Below, piece after piece: positions 12,175 through 23,498 of a stretch of 64,000 bases of DNA. The stretch is from NCBI GenBank assembly GCA_022376925.1, contig JAIOJX010000026.1, positions 257,421,330 to 257,485,329 on the forward strand. The letters run 5' to 3'. Position 1 is the stretch's first letter; each line of letters starts with the position of its first letter. The translations under genes and the position numbers were made by a program. A model generated the notes under the pieces. It had not been told where the DNA came from, did no database searches, and was given only the letters and a program-made list of their open reading frames with translations. The stretch comes from Tragulus kanchil. Taxonomy: Eukaryota; Chordata; Mammalia; Artiodactyla; Tragulidae.

Positions 12175-13990
12175 AATTTTGTATGTATTATTTCATACTT
12201 TGGGCCTCCATTGTTTCTGCTGAGAAGTTAATTGTTAATAGTCATTATTCTCCCATGTATGTGATGTGTTATTTTCTCTTGCTGCATTTAACATTTTCTC
12301 TTTGCTTTAATCTTTCAAAAATTTATGATGTGTATATATATCACATCTTCCAATATCACAACGTTTACTTAATCCTTCTTGGATTGTTGATCTTCTTGAG
12401 TGTATAGCTTATGTTTTTCATCAGTTTGGGGGAGTTCTAGTCATTATTTATTCAATTATTTTTTCTGCTCTTTCTCTTCTGTCCTTCTAATACTCTGATG
12501 ATTCTGATTATGTATGCATTCGTACACGTTAGATTGACAAAAAGGTCTCTAAGACCATGTGTCTATCTTCCCTTTTTTTCTTTTCTTTTCAGAGTGTATA
12601 ATTTCCTTGAATTATCTTCAAGTTCACTTATTATTTTTTTCTGCCATCTTAAATCTGCTGTTGAGCTATTTACTAAGTTTTTTATTTCAGGTACTATACT
12701 CTTCAACTCCAGAATTTCTACAATATATATATGTGTGTTATGTATGTACACATACACACATTGGATATGTACAAATATACATATACTTACTATATCTGTG
12801 TGTGTATACATCTACTTAATGAGAATCCAAATCTGATCAGTCAGTCATTAGCTAGTATGACAATCATTCTTTCTGACATGTCTGTATCACTTCCAAATTT
12901 CAGGCCATTTTTTCTGGCACTAGAAAGAGAAGTCTTTTATTGAGACTAATGTCACTCAATGCTGCCACCTCCTCTGACACTCAGCTTGAGAGATACAAAG
13001 CAACCACATGGGATACTACTATGTTAGTCCTTGTGGCATAAAATTCATAGGTGGCTGCCTATTGTCTAAATTTTTAAAAGATTTTTCATGTTTATTTTAT
13101 AAATGATTTTTAGATTTTCAGCAGTATGGAGAGGGTGTATGTCTACTCCACCCTCCCATGCTTTTATTGTTGAATAGTATTTCTGTCAGATATTGAATTT
13201 TTGGTTGAGAGATTTATGTTTGTTTCTGTTCCCCTGTGTTTTCTTCCAGAATTTTGTATGTATTATTTCATACTTTGGGCCTCCATTGTTTCTGCTGAGA
13301 AGTTAATTGTTAATAGTCATTATTCTCCCATGTATGTGATGTGTTATTTTCTCTTGCTGCATTTAACATTTTCTCTTTGCTTTAATCTTTCAAAAATTTA
13401 TGATGTGTATATATATCACATCTTCCAATATCACAACGTTTACTTAATCCTTCTTGGATTGTTGATCTTCTTGAGTGTATAGCTTATGTTTTTCATCAGT
13501 TTGGGGGAGTTCTAGTCATTATTTATTCAATTATTTTTTCTGCTCTTTCTCTTCTGTCCTTCTAATACTCTGATGATTCTGATTATGTATGCATTCGTAC
13601 ACGTTAGATTGACAAAAAGGTCTCTAAGACCATGTGTCTATCTTCCCTTTTTTTCTTTTCTTTTCAGAGTGTATAATTTCCTTGAATTATCTTCAAGTTC
13701 ACTTATTATTTTTTTCTGCCATCTTAAATCTGCTGTTGAGCTATTTACTAAGTTTTTTATTTCAGGTACTATACTCTTCAACTCCAGAATTTCTACAATA
13801 TATATATGTGTGTTATGTATGTACACATACACACATTGGATATGTACAAATATACATATACTTACTATATCTGTGTGTGTATACATCTACTTAATGAGAA
13901 TCCAAATCTGATCAGTCAGTCATTAGCTAGTATGACAATCATTCTTTCTGACATGTCTGTATCACTTCCAAATTTCAGGCCATTTTTTTC
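12175..13990 (-). mobile_element. L1M ORF1 region, antisense (duplicated)
   Basis: Antisense ORF1-like L1 sequence ('gtttctgctgagaagttaat' near 12210, then the stretch around 12,480-12,720). The same L1 segment type already appears at 9350-10080, so this is a second L1 fragment rather than a continuation. The first copy ends at 12918 and the second spans about 13,250-13,993. Frames up to 112 codons are chance products of this AT-rich repeat. Confidence 0.55.
12722..12816. repeat. Degenerate TA/TG/CA microsatellite
   Basis: Alternating purine-pyrimidine tract with interrupted (TA)n, (TG)n and (CA)n runs. The second copy is at about 13,797-13,891 through duplication 4. It explains the low-complexity tyrosine-rich frames seen here on both strands. 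Confidence 0.8.
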
Positions 13991-14160
13991 TGGCTTTATT
14001 GAGATATAATTAATATATAATAACACTGTGTAAGTTTAAGACATACAATTCCTTCATTTGATACAGTTATATACTGCAAAATGATTACCAGTATAGCATT
14101 AGCTAATATCTCCATCACATCACATAATTACCATTTCTTTTTTTTTATTAGTGAGAATAT
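13991..14160 (-). mobile_element. L1M 3' UTR fragment, antisense
   Basis: The tract beginning 'tttattgagatataattaat' and continuing through 'gcaaaatgattaccagtata' is the familiar antisense 3' end of old L1 subfamilies. It ends near 14,160 in a T-run. Confidence 0.7.
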
Positions 14161-14998
14161 TTAAGATCTATTTTAGGTTTTTATGTTCTATTTGGGTTCT
14201 TTCAAGTCTCCTATGTGCATGTGCACAGACCCTGTGTTAGCCTGAAGTCTCTAAATATCTTAGAACTTCTCCAGGCTCCATAAAACATGTATACAATTTC
14301 AACAGAATGACATTTTACTTGCCTGGCAATCATAGACCAAGTACACGGAATCACTGGCCCTCCCCTCTTCACCTGTCTTTGTGAAGTCATGTCTACTAAC
14401 AACGCTTTCTAGAGATAGGCACCACCCACCATGCCAAAGAAAAAAATGCCAAATCACCTTATCCTAGCAGAAGTAGCTGTTGGGATGGGGAGAGATAATA
14501 ACCTCAACCAGAATTACATAGATTCAAAATAATATTGCCCCAAACTCAGCATATGTTTAAGCATAAATTCTCAGATTGTTTTATGGCAATTGTCAATTTT
14601 CTTTGTGCTGAAATAATTACTTTTATCTACTTTTTATTTTGAAGAAACTATTTGACAATTTTCTCACCTGACCAAGCAAATATCCATGTTCTATTTTAAC
14701 CAAACTTAGGCAAATGTATCCTTTTATAAAATAAAGACAAATACAGTTTCTAAAAATATCACAGGAATTTCTCTGATACTGTTTCACTTCCTTTTAAAAA
14801 TCTGGCTTTTATCTAGTTTCCTAGACTTTTTAGTACAATAAACTGTTTCATGTATATTATTTAAAGGCTGAGAAAAGTTCTGAGAAACGTTGAGCTGTTT
14901 ATCTACTACCAAATATTTCAAATAATTTGCTTTAAAAATTAGTCTGTTCCACTAGTTAATCTAATAATTTTCTTTGGGTGGTTTCCTTTAACAAGGAC
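14161..14998. other. Unassigned AT-rich DNA
   Basis: I recognise no gene or repeat here. The 63-codon antisense frame at 14211-14402 has no recognisable domain and no supporting signal. Confidence 0.6.
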
Positions 14999-17128
14999 AA
15001 AATCAATAATATACAATAGATAGTGCTTACATAGCCCCCAACATGAGTTCTTTTTTAACAAATGCAAATAATCATTAGAATGCTGTTCTTGCATAGGTCT
15101 ATTTTAAATTGCTGTTACCTATCCATATAATACAAACTTTTATGTTATCATATAATTTGCTTCTCCCCTTCAATTTGATTTCTAACGATTGCATAGCATT
15201 CTATTTTATGAATTTACTATATTCTTATAAACCATTTTCTATAGATATATGGATATTTACAATATTTTGAGGATATATGGTCATTTACAACATTTTGAAA
15301 TTGAAGAGATAATAAAATGATGAAAATTATATACAGTTATGTACTCTTTTGTATTTCAATCATTTTAGGATAATTTCTAAGAAATGAATTAACAAGGAAA
15401 GTTATGCACATTTTTAGACTTTTGATACATATTTCCAAATTGGTTTACAACAGAATGTAGCAACATTTGTCCTAAAAAATTATAGACAAAGTGTACCCAT
15501 TTTCTTAGACTATCATTTATACTAGAAGTTATTTGGGAGGTTTTGATTGAATTTTCACATCTTCACAGCTAGCACTGCTATAAAATAATAATAATGCTAA
15601 AAGATTCTTGATAATGCCTCTTAAGAAATGCATAAATACACAAACAGAGAAGCATACAAAAGCGATGGGCATCTGCATACCCCAGTACACAAGATATTAA
15701 GTACTTTGCTGTTTATTTGTCCATTTATAAAACATGTAGTAGCAGGATTAAACTGTATCCCAAAAGAGATATTAACTTGTATTATACTGAAGTATTTATT
15801 ATTGCAGCATATGTAACAGATAATATTTGTTTACATTTTTAATTACTTACATTTTCAGCCAAGAAAATCTCTGAGGATAATGCTTCATTTACAAGAGTGT
15901 CCTGGCAAAAGACAACATAATGTAATCACACATTACCAACAATTCCATGACAACGATGCAGTGGTTTTAAAATGACTTCCAAATAAAAGCTTAATTATAG
16001 CAAGCTATAAAAAAATTAAACAGAAGACACAATAATGGCACTAAAATTAAATTAAGGGAAAAAATCAATAATATACAATAGATAGTGCTTACATAGCCCC
16101 CAACATGAGTTCTTTTTTAACAAATGCAAATAATCATTAGAATGCTGTTCTTGCATAGGTCTATTTTAAATTGCTGTTACCTATCCATATAATACAAACT
16201 TTTATGTTATCATATAATTTGCTTCTCCCCTTCAATTTGATTTCTAACGATTGCATAGCATTCTATTTTATGAATTTACTATATTCTTATAAACCATTTT
16301 CTATAGATATATGGATATTTACAATATTTTGAGGATATATGGTCATTTACAACATTTTGAAATTGAAGAGATAATAAAATGATGAAAATTATATACAGTT
16401 ATGTACTCTTTTGTATTTCAATCATTTTAGGATAATTTCTAAGAAATGAATTAACAAGGAAAGTTATACACATTTTTAGACTTTTGATACATATTTCCAA
16501 ATTGGTTTACAACAGAATGTAGCAACATTTGTCCTAAAAAATTATAGACAAAGTGTACCCATTTTCTTAGACTATCATTTATACTAGAAGTTATTTGGGA
16601 GGTTTTGATTGAATTTTCACATCTTCACAGCTAGCACTGCTATAAAATAATAATAATGCTAAAAGATTCTTGATAATGCCTCTTAAGAAATGCATAAATA
16701 CACAAACAGAGAAGCATACAAAAGCGATGGGCATCTGCATACCCCAGTACACAAGATATTAAGTACTTTGCTGTTTATTTGTCCATTTATAAAACATGTA
16801 GTAGCAGGATTAAACTGTATCCCAAAAGAGATATTAACTTGTATTATACTGAAGTATTTATTATTGCAGCATATGTAACAGATAATATTTGTTTACATTT
16901 TTAATTACTTACATTTTCAGCCAAGAAAATCTCTGAGGATAATGCTTCATTTACAAGAGTGTCCTGGCAAAAGACAACATAATGTAATCACACATTACCA
17001 ACAATTCCATGACAACGATGCAGTGGTTTTAAAATGACTTCCAAATAAAAGCTTAATTATAGCAAGCTATAAAAAAATTAAACAGAAGACACAATAATGG
17101 CACTAAAATTAAATTAAGGGAAAAAATC
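14999..17128. repeat. Tandem 1.06-kb duplication 5
   Basis: Copy A is 14999-16060 and copy B 16061-17128, offset 1062. The join is clean, at an A-run shared by both edges ('gggaaaaaatca'). One base differs in the body (atgcaca at about 15404, ataca ca at about 16466). The unit holds an old L1 3' end and unassigned sequence. Confidence 0.96.
15080..15570 (-). mobile_element. L1M-type 3' UTR, antisense (copy at ~16142-16632)
   Basis: The run from 'tattcttataaaccattttc' through 'gacttttgatacatatttcc' and 'aaattggtttacaacagaatg' follows the order of an antisense old L1 3' UTR, heavily diverged. It is repeated 1062 bases later by duplication 5. The 62-codon frame at 15628 and 16690 lies outside it and has no recognisable product. 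Confidence 0.5.
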
Positions 17129-17472
17129 ACACAGTACATAGAGATGTGAATAGAAATGAAGATACTGAAACAAAATACCTAGCATATTGTCCATTATGTT
17201 CTGGAATCTCATTGTTGAAGTCTAATTGCTCCTTACTCAGAACTCACAATGCTAGGTACAAATGAGCCACAAGGCTACACTCAATAATCAGGATTGATTT
17301 AATGTATGGAGAAAATAAGGAACTTTTTATTAAAAGTCATTTCTATTTTTCTTTTCTATCAGTGTTATTTGGGGATGTGGAGCTAGGGAGCAAGACTACA
17401 TTAATAAGAATGGTATGAACCAAATTATCTTATTTATTTTTCTATGCACAGTGGAGGTGATGGTTTAATCAT
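17129..17472. other. Unassigned single-copy DNA
   Basis: No gene, SINE or LINE recognised between duplication 5 and the Bov-tA element. Confidence 0.6.
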
Positions 17473-17676
17473 TTAAGTCATGTCTGAGTTAGCCCATGGA
17501 CTGCAGCCTGCCAGGCTCCTCTGTCCACAGAGTTCTCCAGATAAGATTACTGGAGTACCATGCCATTTTCCTCTCCAGGATCTTCCTGACCCAGGGATCA
17601 AACCTAGGTCTCCTGCATTGGCAGACGGGCTCTTGCATTGCAGGCAGATTCTTAACCTACTGAGCCACCAGAGAAT
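17473..17676 (-). mobile_element. Bov-tA SINE, antisense
   Basis: Reads as the reverse complement of Bov-tA: 'atggactgcagcctgccagg' at about 17496, 'agttctccaga', 'ccagggatcaaacctaggtc' (the antisense of the tRNA B box), ending 'gagccaccagagaa'. The frames of 84 and 97 codons across it are SINE frames. Confidence 0.92.
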
Positions 17677-17860
17677 CAGTAAATGGGCTAAAAATATAAA
17701 AAGTGTAATCTTTCTAATAAGAAACACAGTTTCAACTGAGTGTTATAATATATCTGTACCTGATGTCTCGTAGACCTAAATTTTTAAATAAAGATCTACA
17801 GTATAAACTTCAACTAATAAGCAGTTGGTGAAGTACAATCAGGAATATGTATTAGATAGA

Positions 17861-18147
17861 AAGCAACCTTGAATATTCATTGGAAGGACTGATGCTGAAA
17901 TTGATGCTTCAACACTTTGACCACCTGATGCAAAAAGTCGACTTACTGGAAAAGACCCTGATACTGGGATAGACTGAGGGCAAGATGAGAAGGGGCTCAC
18001 AAAGGGTAAGATGGTTCGATGGCATCATTGACTCAATGGAAATGAGTTTCAGCAAGCTCTGGGAGACAGTGAAGGACAGAGAAGCCTGGCCTGCTGTGGT
18101 TCATGGGGTCGCAAACGATCAGACACAACTTAGCAACTGAATAAGAA
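17861..18147 (+). mobile_element. BovB 3' end (ART2A-like), sense
   Basis: Starts 'aagcaaccttgaatattcat' and ends 'agacacaacttagcaactga', the last ~290 bases of BovB including the C-terminal ORF2 codons and 3' tail. It is 5'-truncated and diverged. Confidence 0.9.
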
Positions 18148-18203
18148 ACCAGAAGTTTGTATCTTTATGTTAGTGACTAGAGCTGTTTTTCTAATATACT
18201 TAA

Positions 18204-20566
18204 GATATTTTTGCTTTATGAGTTGTGGAAATCTAGTACAATGAGTCTTCACAAAGCTATTTACAATGTGAAATAAGACAAGTTTTGTTATTCATACTGG
18301 ATTCAACCACCCTGTGATTTATGATATGAAGTGATCTGGCTAGTCTCTATTTATGAGTTCACTCTCCATATAGCACACACTTTCCAAATGAAATCAGTAA
18401 GATATTTACTTTTAACATGCCTATAAGGAAGTAAACGGAGGTTTCGGTCAATGTGAGAAAAACTACAGAAGAGAAAATCGTGCTAAGGCACAAGAGGGTT
18501 CAAGAAATGGTTATTGATCTGGCAAGATGCATTTAGTGGACATAACTAAAATGTAAACACCAAAAAGAGAATCAAAACTATACCATAGAATATTATTCAG
18601 CTGCATCTGAATTTGCTATTTTATCTCAAAATGCTCACATATATATTTCATACTCACTTCTCCTCAACTAACTGATGGCAAAGGGCCAACATGATTGTCT
18701 GAATAAAATTAAAGTGCAAATGACCTCCTTGAGATCTTTTATCTTAGGGAAATCAGAACTAGATTACATGTTGCCTTTTATTTTAGTAGCCAATGCCATA
18801 GGTTTTCCTAGTGGCCGATGAGGCCACTTGTAACCACCACTTGTAACACCAGAGGTGGTATAAAGATGATTAAAGAGGGTGCGGAGAAAAGGGAACACTC
18901 CTGCTTTGCTGGTGGGAATAGCTGCTATGGAAGACAGTCTGGAGATTTCTTAAGAAACTAAAAATAGAAGCACCATACGACCCAGCAATTCCACTCTTAG
19001 GCTTATACCCTGATGAAATTAAATCCGAAAGAAGCACCTGTACCCCGGTGTTATTGCAGCTCTCTATGCAATAGCTAGAACATGGAAGCAACCTAGATGT
19101 CTATCGACGAACAAATGAATGAAAAAGCTCTGGCACATGTATACAATGGAGTACTCCTCAGCTGTAAAAAGAAATGCAGAGGAATCAGCCCTAATGAGGT
19201 GGCTGGCTCTAGAACCTATCATAAAAAGTGAAGTCAGTCAGAAAGAGAAGGACAAGTACAATATACTAACACATATATATGGAATTTAGTAGGATGGTGA
19301 TGATGGCACATGCAGTGAAATGATGGAAAGATAGACATGGACAGTGGACATATGGACATTGTGGGGAAGGAACAGTGGGAGTGATGAATGATATTTTTGC
19401 TTTATGAGTTGTGGAAATCTAGTACAATGAGTCTTCACAAAGCTATTTACAATGTGAAATAAGACAAGTTTTGTTATTCATACTGGATTCAACCACCCTG
19501 TGATTTATGATATGAAGTGATCTGGCTAGTCTCTATTTATGAGTTCACTCTCCATATAGCACACACTTTCCAAATGAAATCAGTAAGATATTTACTTTTA
19601 ACATGCCTATAAGGAAGTAAACGGAGGTTTCGGTCAATGTGAGAAAAACTACAGAAGAGAAAATCGTGCTAAGGCACAAGAGGGTTCAAGAAATGGTTAT
19701 TGATCTGGCAAGATGCATTTAGTGGACATAACTAAAATGTAAACACCAAAAAGAGAATCAAAACTATACCATAGAATATTATTCAGCTGCATCTGAATTT
19801 GCTATTTTATCTCAAAATGCTCACATATATATTTCATACTCACTTCTCCTCAACTAACTGATGGCAAAGGGCCAACATGATTGTCTGAATAAAATTAAAG
19901 TGCAAATGACCTCCTTGAGATCTTTTATCTTAGGGAAATCAGAACTAGATTACATGTTGCCTTTTATTTTAGTAGCCAATGCCATAGGTTTTCCTAGTGG
20001 CCGATGAGGCCACTTGTAACCACCACTTGTAACACCAGAGGTGGTATAAAGATGATTAAAGAGGGTGCGGAGAAAAGGGAACACTCCTGCTTTGCTGGTG
20101 GGAATAGCTGCTATGGAAGACAGTCTGGAGATTTCTTAAGAAACTAAAAATAGAAGCACCATACGACCCAGCAATTCCACTCTTAGGCTTATACCCTGAT
20201 GAAATTAAATCCGAAAGAAGCACCTGTACCCCGGTGTTATTGCAGCTCTCTATGCAATAGCTAGAACATGGAAGCAACCTAGATGTCTATCGACGAACAA
20301 ATGAATGAAAAAGCTCTGGCACATGTATACAATGGAGTACTCCTCAGCTGTAAAAAGAAATGCAGAGGAATCAGCCCTAATGAGGTGGCTGGCTCTAGAA
20401 CCTATCATAAAAAGTGAAGTCAGTCAGAAAGAGAAGGACAAGTACAATATACTAACACATATATATGGAATTTAGTAGGATGGTGATGATGGCACATGCA
20501 GTGAAATGATGGAAAGATAGACATGGACAGTGGACATATGGACATTGTGGGGAAGGAACAGTGGGT
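18204..20566. repeat. Tandem 1.19-kb duplication 6
   Basis: Copy A is about 18204-19380 and copy B about 19390-20566, offset 1186. The unit begins in unique DNA and ends inside an L1, so the first L1 copy is cut. The join (19381-19389, 'gtgatgaat') replaces the 'gtgagatgtaaagg' seen at the end of copy B. Confidence 0.96.
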
Positions 20567-20799
20567 GTGAGATGTAAAGGAAGTAGCTTGAAGGCCTGTA
20601 CTATCATATGTGAAGAAAATAGCTATAGTCATTGCTCTGTGAGAAAAAAGCACATCCTTCACGGGTGCTGTATGACAGTCTGGAGGAGTGGGATGGGGGG
20701 GATATACATATAACTAATCTGAGAACATACATATCTGTAAACAACAAAACTCTGTAAAAGTTAAAAGTAAAATAAAAGGTTTTTTTTTTTTTTTTTTTT
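18876..20799 (+). mobile_element. Ruminant L1 3' end (L1_BT-like) with target-site duplication
   Basis: Sense L1 ORF2 C-terminus plus 3' UTR. Landmarks are 'acccagcaattccactctta' (18,980), 'acaatggagtactcctcagc', and the 3' end 'acaacaaaactctgtaaaag'. The piece 18876-19380 is cut by duplication 6; the complete copy is 20062-20799 (about 740 bases, 5'-truncated). The 13-base direct repeat aagatgattaaag precedes it (18863-18875 and 20049-20061) and follows it (20800-20812). The tail is a run of about 22 T, not A, after 'aaaataaaagg', which is odd for a sense L1. Confidence 0.9.
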
Positions 20800-20812
20800 A
20801 AGATGATTAAAG

Positions 20813-20914
20813 GTTGAAGACATTTATGATTTTAATAGATACTGGAATAGCCTTCTCTGAGCCTTCCTTATCTGACTAGAAACAGAAATTTCTAAAAAAT
20901 GAGGACAGCTAAGA
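20813..20914. other. Short single-copy spacer
   Basis: Unassigned sequence between the L1 target repeat and the solo LTR. It ends in the left 6-base target repeat CTAAGA (20909-20914). Confidence 0.6.
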
Positions 20915-20988
20915 TGTGGGGCTCTGAATTGAAAGAGGACCGTTGCAAGCATAAGCAAGCTTAAGCACATTGTTTACAGTTTGGAGCT

Positions 20989-21060
20989 AAGATGGCGCCT
21001 ACAGGAAGGGACTTGGGAGTGAAAGAAGCTTAAGCACATGTTTGCAGCTAAGATGGCGCC
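20989..21060 (+). promoter_or_regulatory. Two YY1-type motifs in LTR U3
   Basis: The 11-mer 'aagatggcgcc' occurs at 20989-20999 and 21050-21060, matching the YY1 core AAGATGGCG. The two lie in the imperfect tandem units (each starts 'agcttaagcacat'). YY1 binding is inferred from the motif only. Confidence 0.65.
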
Positions 21061-21112
21061 TACAGGAAGAGACAGGGCGTGATCTAAATTGTTAATTGAT
21101 GGTCAAAATTTC

Positions 21113-21222
21113 TGATTGGTTCCCCTGGTTTCCACGCTCATGGATGATTGCTTGACCTTTAGCTTGATTGGTGCAATCTATAGGAAGTCCTGTGCAAAAC
21201 CCCCTTCACTTGCCTATAAAAG
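21113..21222 (+). promoter_or_regulatory. LTR core promoter: two inverted CCAAT boxes and TATA box
   Basis: 'tgattggt' at 21113-21120 and 21165-21172 are inverted CCAAT (NF-Y type) sites. TATAAAAG follows at 21215-21222, about 43 bases after the second. This spacing is that of a normal retroviral promoter; activity cannot be judged from sequence. Confidence 0.6.
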
Positions 21223-21408
21223 CTGTGAATGTGCATTAATAAAGCGGAACTGCTCCGACAGAACCCCTGCCATGTCTGGTCATCCCTAGAATGCTCCGGC
21301 AGGCGGGAGGGGGCACAGCAGCAAGGCTCGCCTCTCTCCAAGATCTCTCCGTTCAGCTGGGGGCAGTCCCGCTGCCTTCCCTTTCTGCGGAAGGCCCCCA
21401 CACTAAGA

Positions 21409-21500
21409 ATTCCCTCTTTGAGGTTGTTTCTACATTTAGGAGAGAGACTAAGAGTAAACCCTCATAAGTCCCTTTACTAACGGAATTTTAAGGCCCAGCA
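21409..21500. other. Flank 3' of the solo LTR
   Basis: Unassigned host sequence. Joined to the DNA before 20909 it would reconstitute the empty target site around one CTAAGA. Confidence 0.5.
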
Positions 21501-21845
21501 GAAGACATGAAGATCATGTATACCTGTATAGACCAACATTGTCACAAACTTTCTTATCTCCTGTTTTTTTCTCCAAACAGGGTTTGGGTGGGACGGAATA
21601 TTGATCTTTGCTAAAGAAACCTATTACTTCATCCCATTGGAGTCTTTTCTACCTCTTTCCTCTATCAAGCTCAACAGTCACAACTTCTAACCACATTTTT
21701 GAGTTACTCATCACTGACCTCTCCCATATATAGGTATGCTGCATACACAAATAAATATTTTCTCTTGCCATCTGTCTTCTGTCAATTTAATTTACCATGC
21801 CCAGTTACTGAACACAAGAGGGTAGAGGAAAGCTTTTTCCTCCCT
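21500..21845 (+). mobile_element. Older LTR-like repeat
   Basis: The segment with 'cccatatataggtatgctgc' (about 21,722), 'aataaatattttctcttgcc' and 'gagggtagaggaaagcttt' has the TATA, poly(A)-signal, U5 layout of an old mammalian LTR (ERVL or ERV1 type). Boundaries and family are not certain. Confidence 0.45.
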
Positions 21846-22048
21846 TAGATGCATTGATTAAAATATAGTTGCCTGGAACCCAACACAGCTAACTGAATCA
21901 GAGTCTCTAAGAAAGGATTCTGAAAATGAACATTTTAAACAAACATGCAAGTAATTTTTATCAAGAAGTTTTTGATTACTTTGTACTGTGAGCCTACTGT
22001 CATGAACATCGATTGTTTGAACCTTAAGGGAAATTAAAAGAAAAAGTA

Positions 22049-22240
22049 CTGGTCACTCTGTTGTGTCCAACTCTTTGCAACTGTAGCCTGCCTGGGTCCT
22101 CTATCCATGGAATTCTCCAGGCAAGAATACTAAAATGGGTAGCCATTCCCTTCTCCAGGGGATCTTCCTGACCTCAGGGATAGAACCTGGGTCTCTGCAT
22201 TACAGGCATGTTCTTTATCATCTAAGCCATCAGAGAAGCA
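22049..22240 (-). mobile_element. Bov-tA SINE, antisense
   Basis: 'ttgtgtccaactctttgcaa' at the left, 'ggaattctccaggcaagaat', and 'gatagaacctgggtctctgc' (antisense B box) near 22,180. Ends 'taagccatcagagaagc'. Confidence 0.92.
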
Positions 22241-22464
22241 AGCTGAGAATCAGTGTGTAACTTCCAATTTGAGACAGGAACCCCCAGGTACAGCCTTTAT
22301 TACTAATAAGACCCTCATCCTTAACTCAGTCTCCAAGTCAAATTTATTTTTCTTGTCCTAACTTAACCAGTCCCAACTATGAAAACAAATCTAACAACAA
22401 CAACAACAAAAAAAACATTAAATTTCCCCAATTTTAGAAGGAAGAACAGTGATACTATTATCAT

Positions 22465-22645
22465 TCATTGAGGACACACTATGTGTAATTTACCATTCTA
22501 ATTATTAAATTCATTTAATAATTTAATAATCCTACAATGTAGGTATGATTATTAACCCTATAAGGAAACTAAGGTAGAACTAGGTTAAATAAGTTTCTCA
22601 AGATCAAACTACTAATAAATGCCCAAAGCACAATTTTGAACCAAA
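22465..22645 (-). mobile_element. MIR SINE, antisense
   Basis: The order 'attgaggacacactatgtgt', 'ttcatttaataatttaataa', 'caatgtaggtatgattatta', 'aggaaactaaggtagaacta', 'tctcaagatcaaactactaa' is the reverse complement of MIR, well diverged. Confidence 0.75.
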
Positions 22646-23498
22646 AGAGAATGGTGCCAGAACCATGCTTCTGCTTAAACTTATAATCTATGCACACAAA
22701 TAGTCTAAATTTTGTAGAAAGAAAGAAAAAAAAAAAAAAAAAACTATGCATTTTAACTTCTCATAATATGGAGCTTAAATGTGCAAAGAACGATTTCTCA
22801 GCAGAGAAAACCAAAAAAAAAAAAAAAAAAAAGAAAATTTGATAAAGTATTAAAAAACAAATAAGGATATCTAAGATAGTGGGAAAATAAGTAACTTCCT
22901 AAGAGACAAGGAGCAATAAGAAGCCAATGCTATGGTAGTAAAATATGAAAATATAAAAATATTGAGGGGGAAAGGAGGCGAGGTGAGATACATGGAAAGA
23001 GTAACATAGAAACTTACAATTACCATATGCAAAATACATAACCATAATCTCTCGCTAAGAGATACTATATTGAATAGCTCAGAGACTTTTCCGTGAACAT
23101 GGCGTGGTCCCCTCAGGGTGTGAGCCTCGGACCTCGACAATAAAGTATCGTTGTCTCAAGCATTGTCAAACCAAGAGTGGGTTTACTAATCATCAAATAA
23201 AGGCAAGCACAAGTAATCAGAAATAATCAGAACTCAATCAAATGCAAAGAGATGTTCTTACCCCAGAGCTGGAGAGCTTCCCATCTCAGTCACAGCTGAG
23301 TCACATAAGCAAGCTTCCGCAAAACCTTTTTCACCCTTTTTATATTTTTTCTAACTAGAAATCTCAAGCTAATTAATAATCATGATGAAGCTTTTTGTCT
23401 CTCTAGAGATGCAAAAGAGGTCATCACCAGAGCCCTTTGCTCCTCTACCAACACCTTTGTTCTCGAGGGAAAACATTTGTTTATATAAAAAACATTCT
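22646..23498. other. Unassigned DNA with two poly(A) tracts
   Basis: A-runs of about 20 lie at 22,722-22,742 and 22,813-22,832. An 'aataaagtatcgttgtctca' stretch at about 23,140 resembles the poly(A)-signal region of an LTR, but I cannot place it. No gene is visible; the 89-codon antisense frame at 22871-23140 has no recognisable domain. Confidence 0.5.

Larger units (their letters stand above)
11844..13993. repeat. Tandem 1.075-kb duplication 4, chained to 3
   Basis: Copy A is 11844-12918 and copy B 12919-13993, offset 1075. The join falls at 'ttctggc|actagaaagagaag', where 'ttctggctttattgag' would be expected (as at 13,988). Its first ~330 bases overlap duplication 3 copy B, so the segment 10775-11101 occurs three times (also at 11844-12172 and 12919-13248). 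Confidence 0.96.
20915..21402 (+). mobile_element. Solo endogenous retrovirus LTR, class II-like, with 6-bp TSD
   Basis: The 488-bp element starts TGTGGGG and ends CCCCCACA (inverted terminal ends) and is flanked by a perfect 6-base direct repeat, CTAAGA, at 20909-20914 and 21403-21408. TATAAAAG lies at 21215-21222 and AATAAA at 21238-21243, so R is short. A short R and a 6-bp target repeat fit a betaretrovirus-like (class II) LTR. The U3 carries an imperfect repeat (period 61) containing 'aagatggcgcc' twice, plus two inverted CCAAT boxes. No internal viral genes lie beside it: it is a solo LTR. Family name not determined. Confidence 0.85.

Noticed and set aside
12498..12836. 112-codon hydrophobic frame as a membrane protein
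   Set aside because: It lies in antisense L1 and a TA/TG microsatellite; hydrophobicity reflects T-rich codons.
20915..21402. Full provirus
   Set aside because: The flanks on both sides are host DNA bounded by the 6-base repeat; only one LTR is present.
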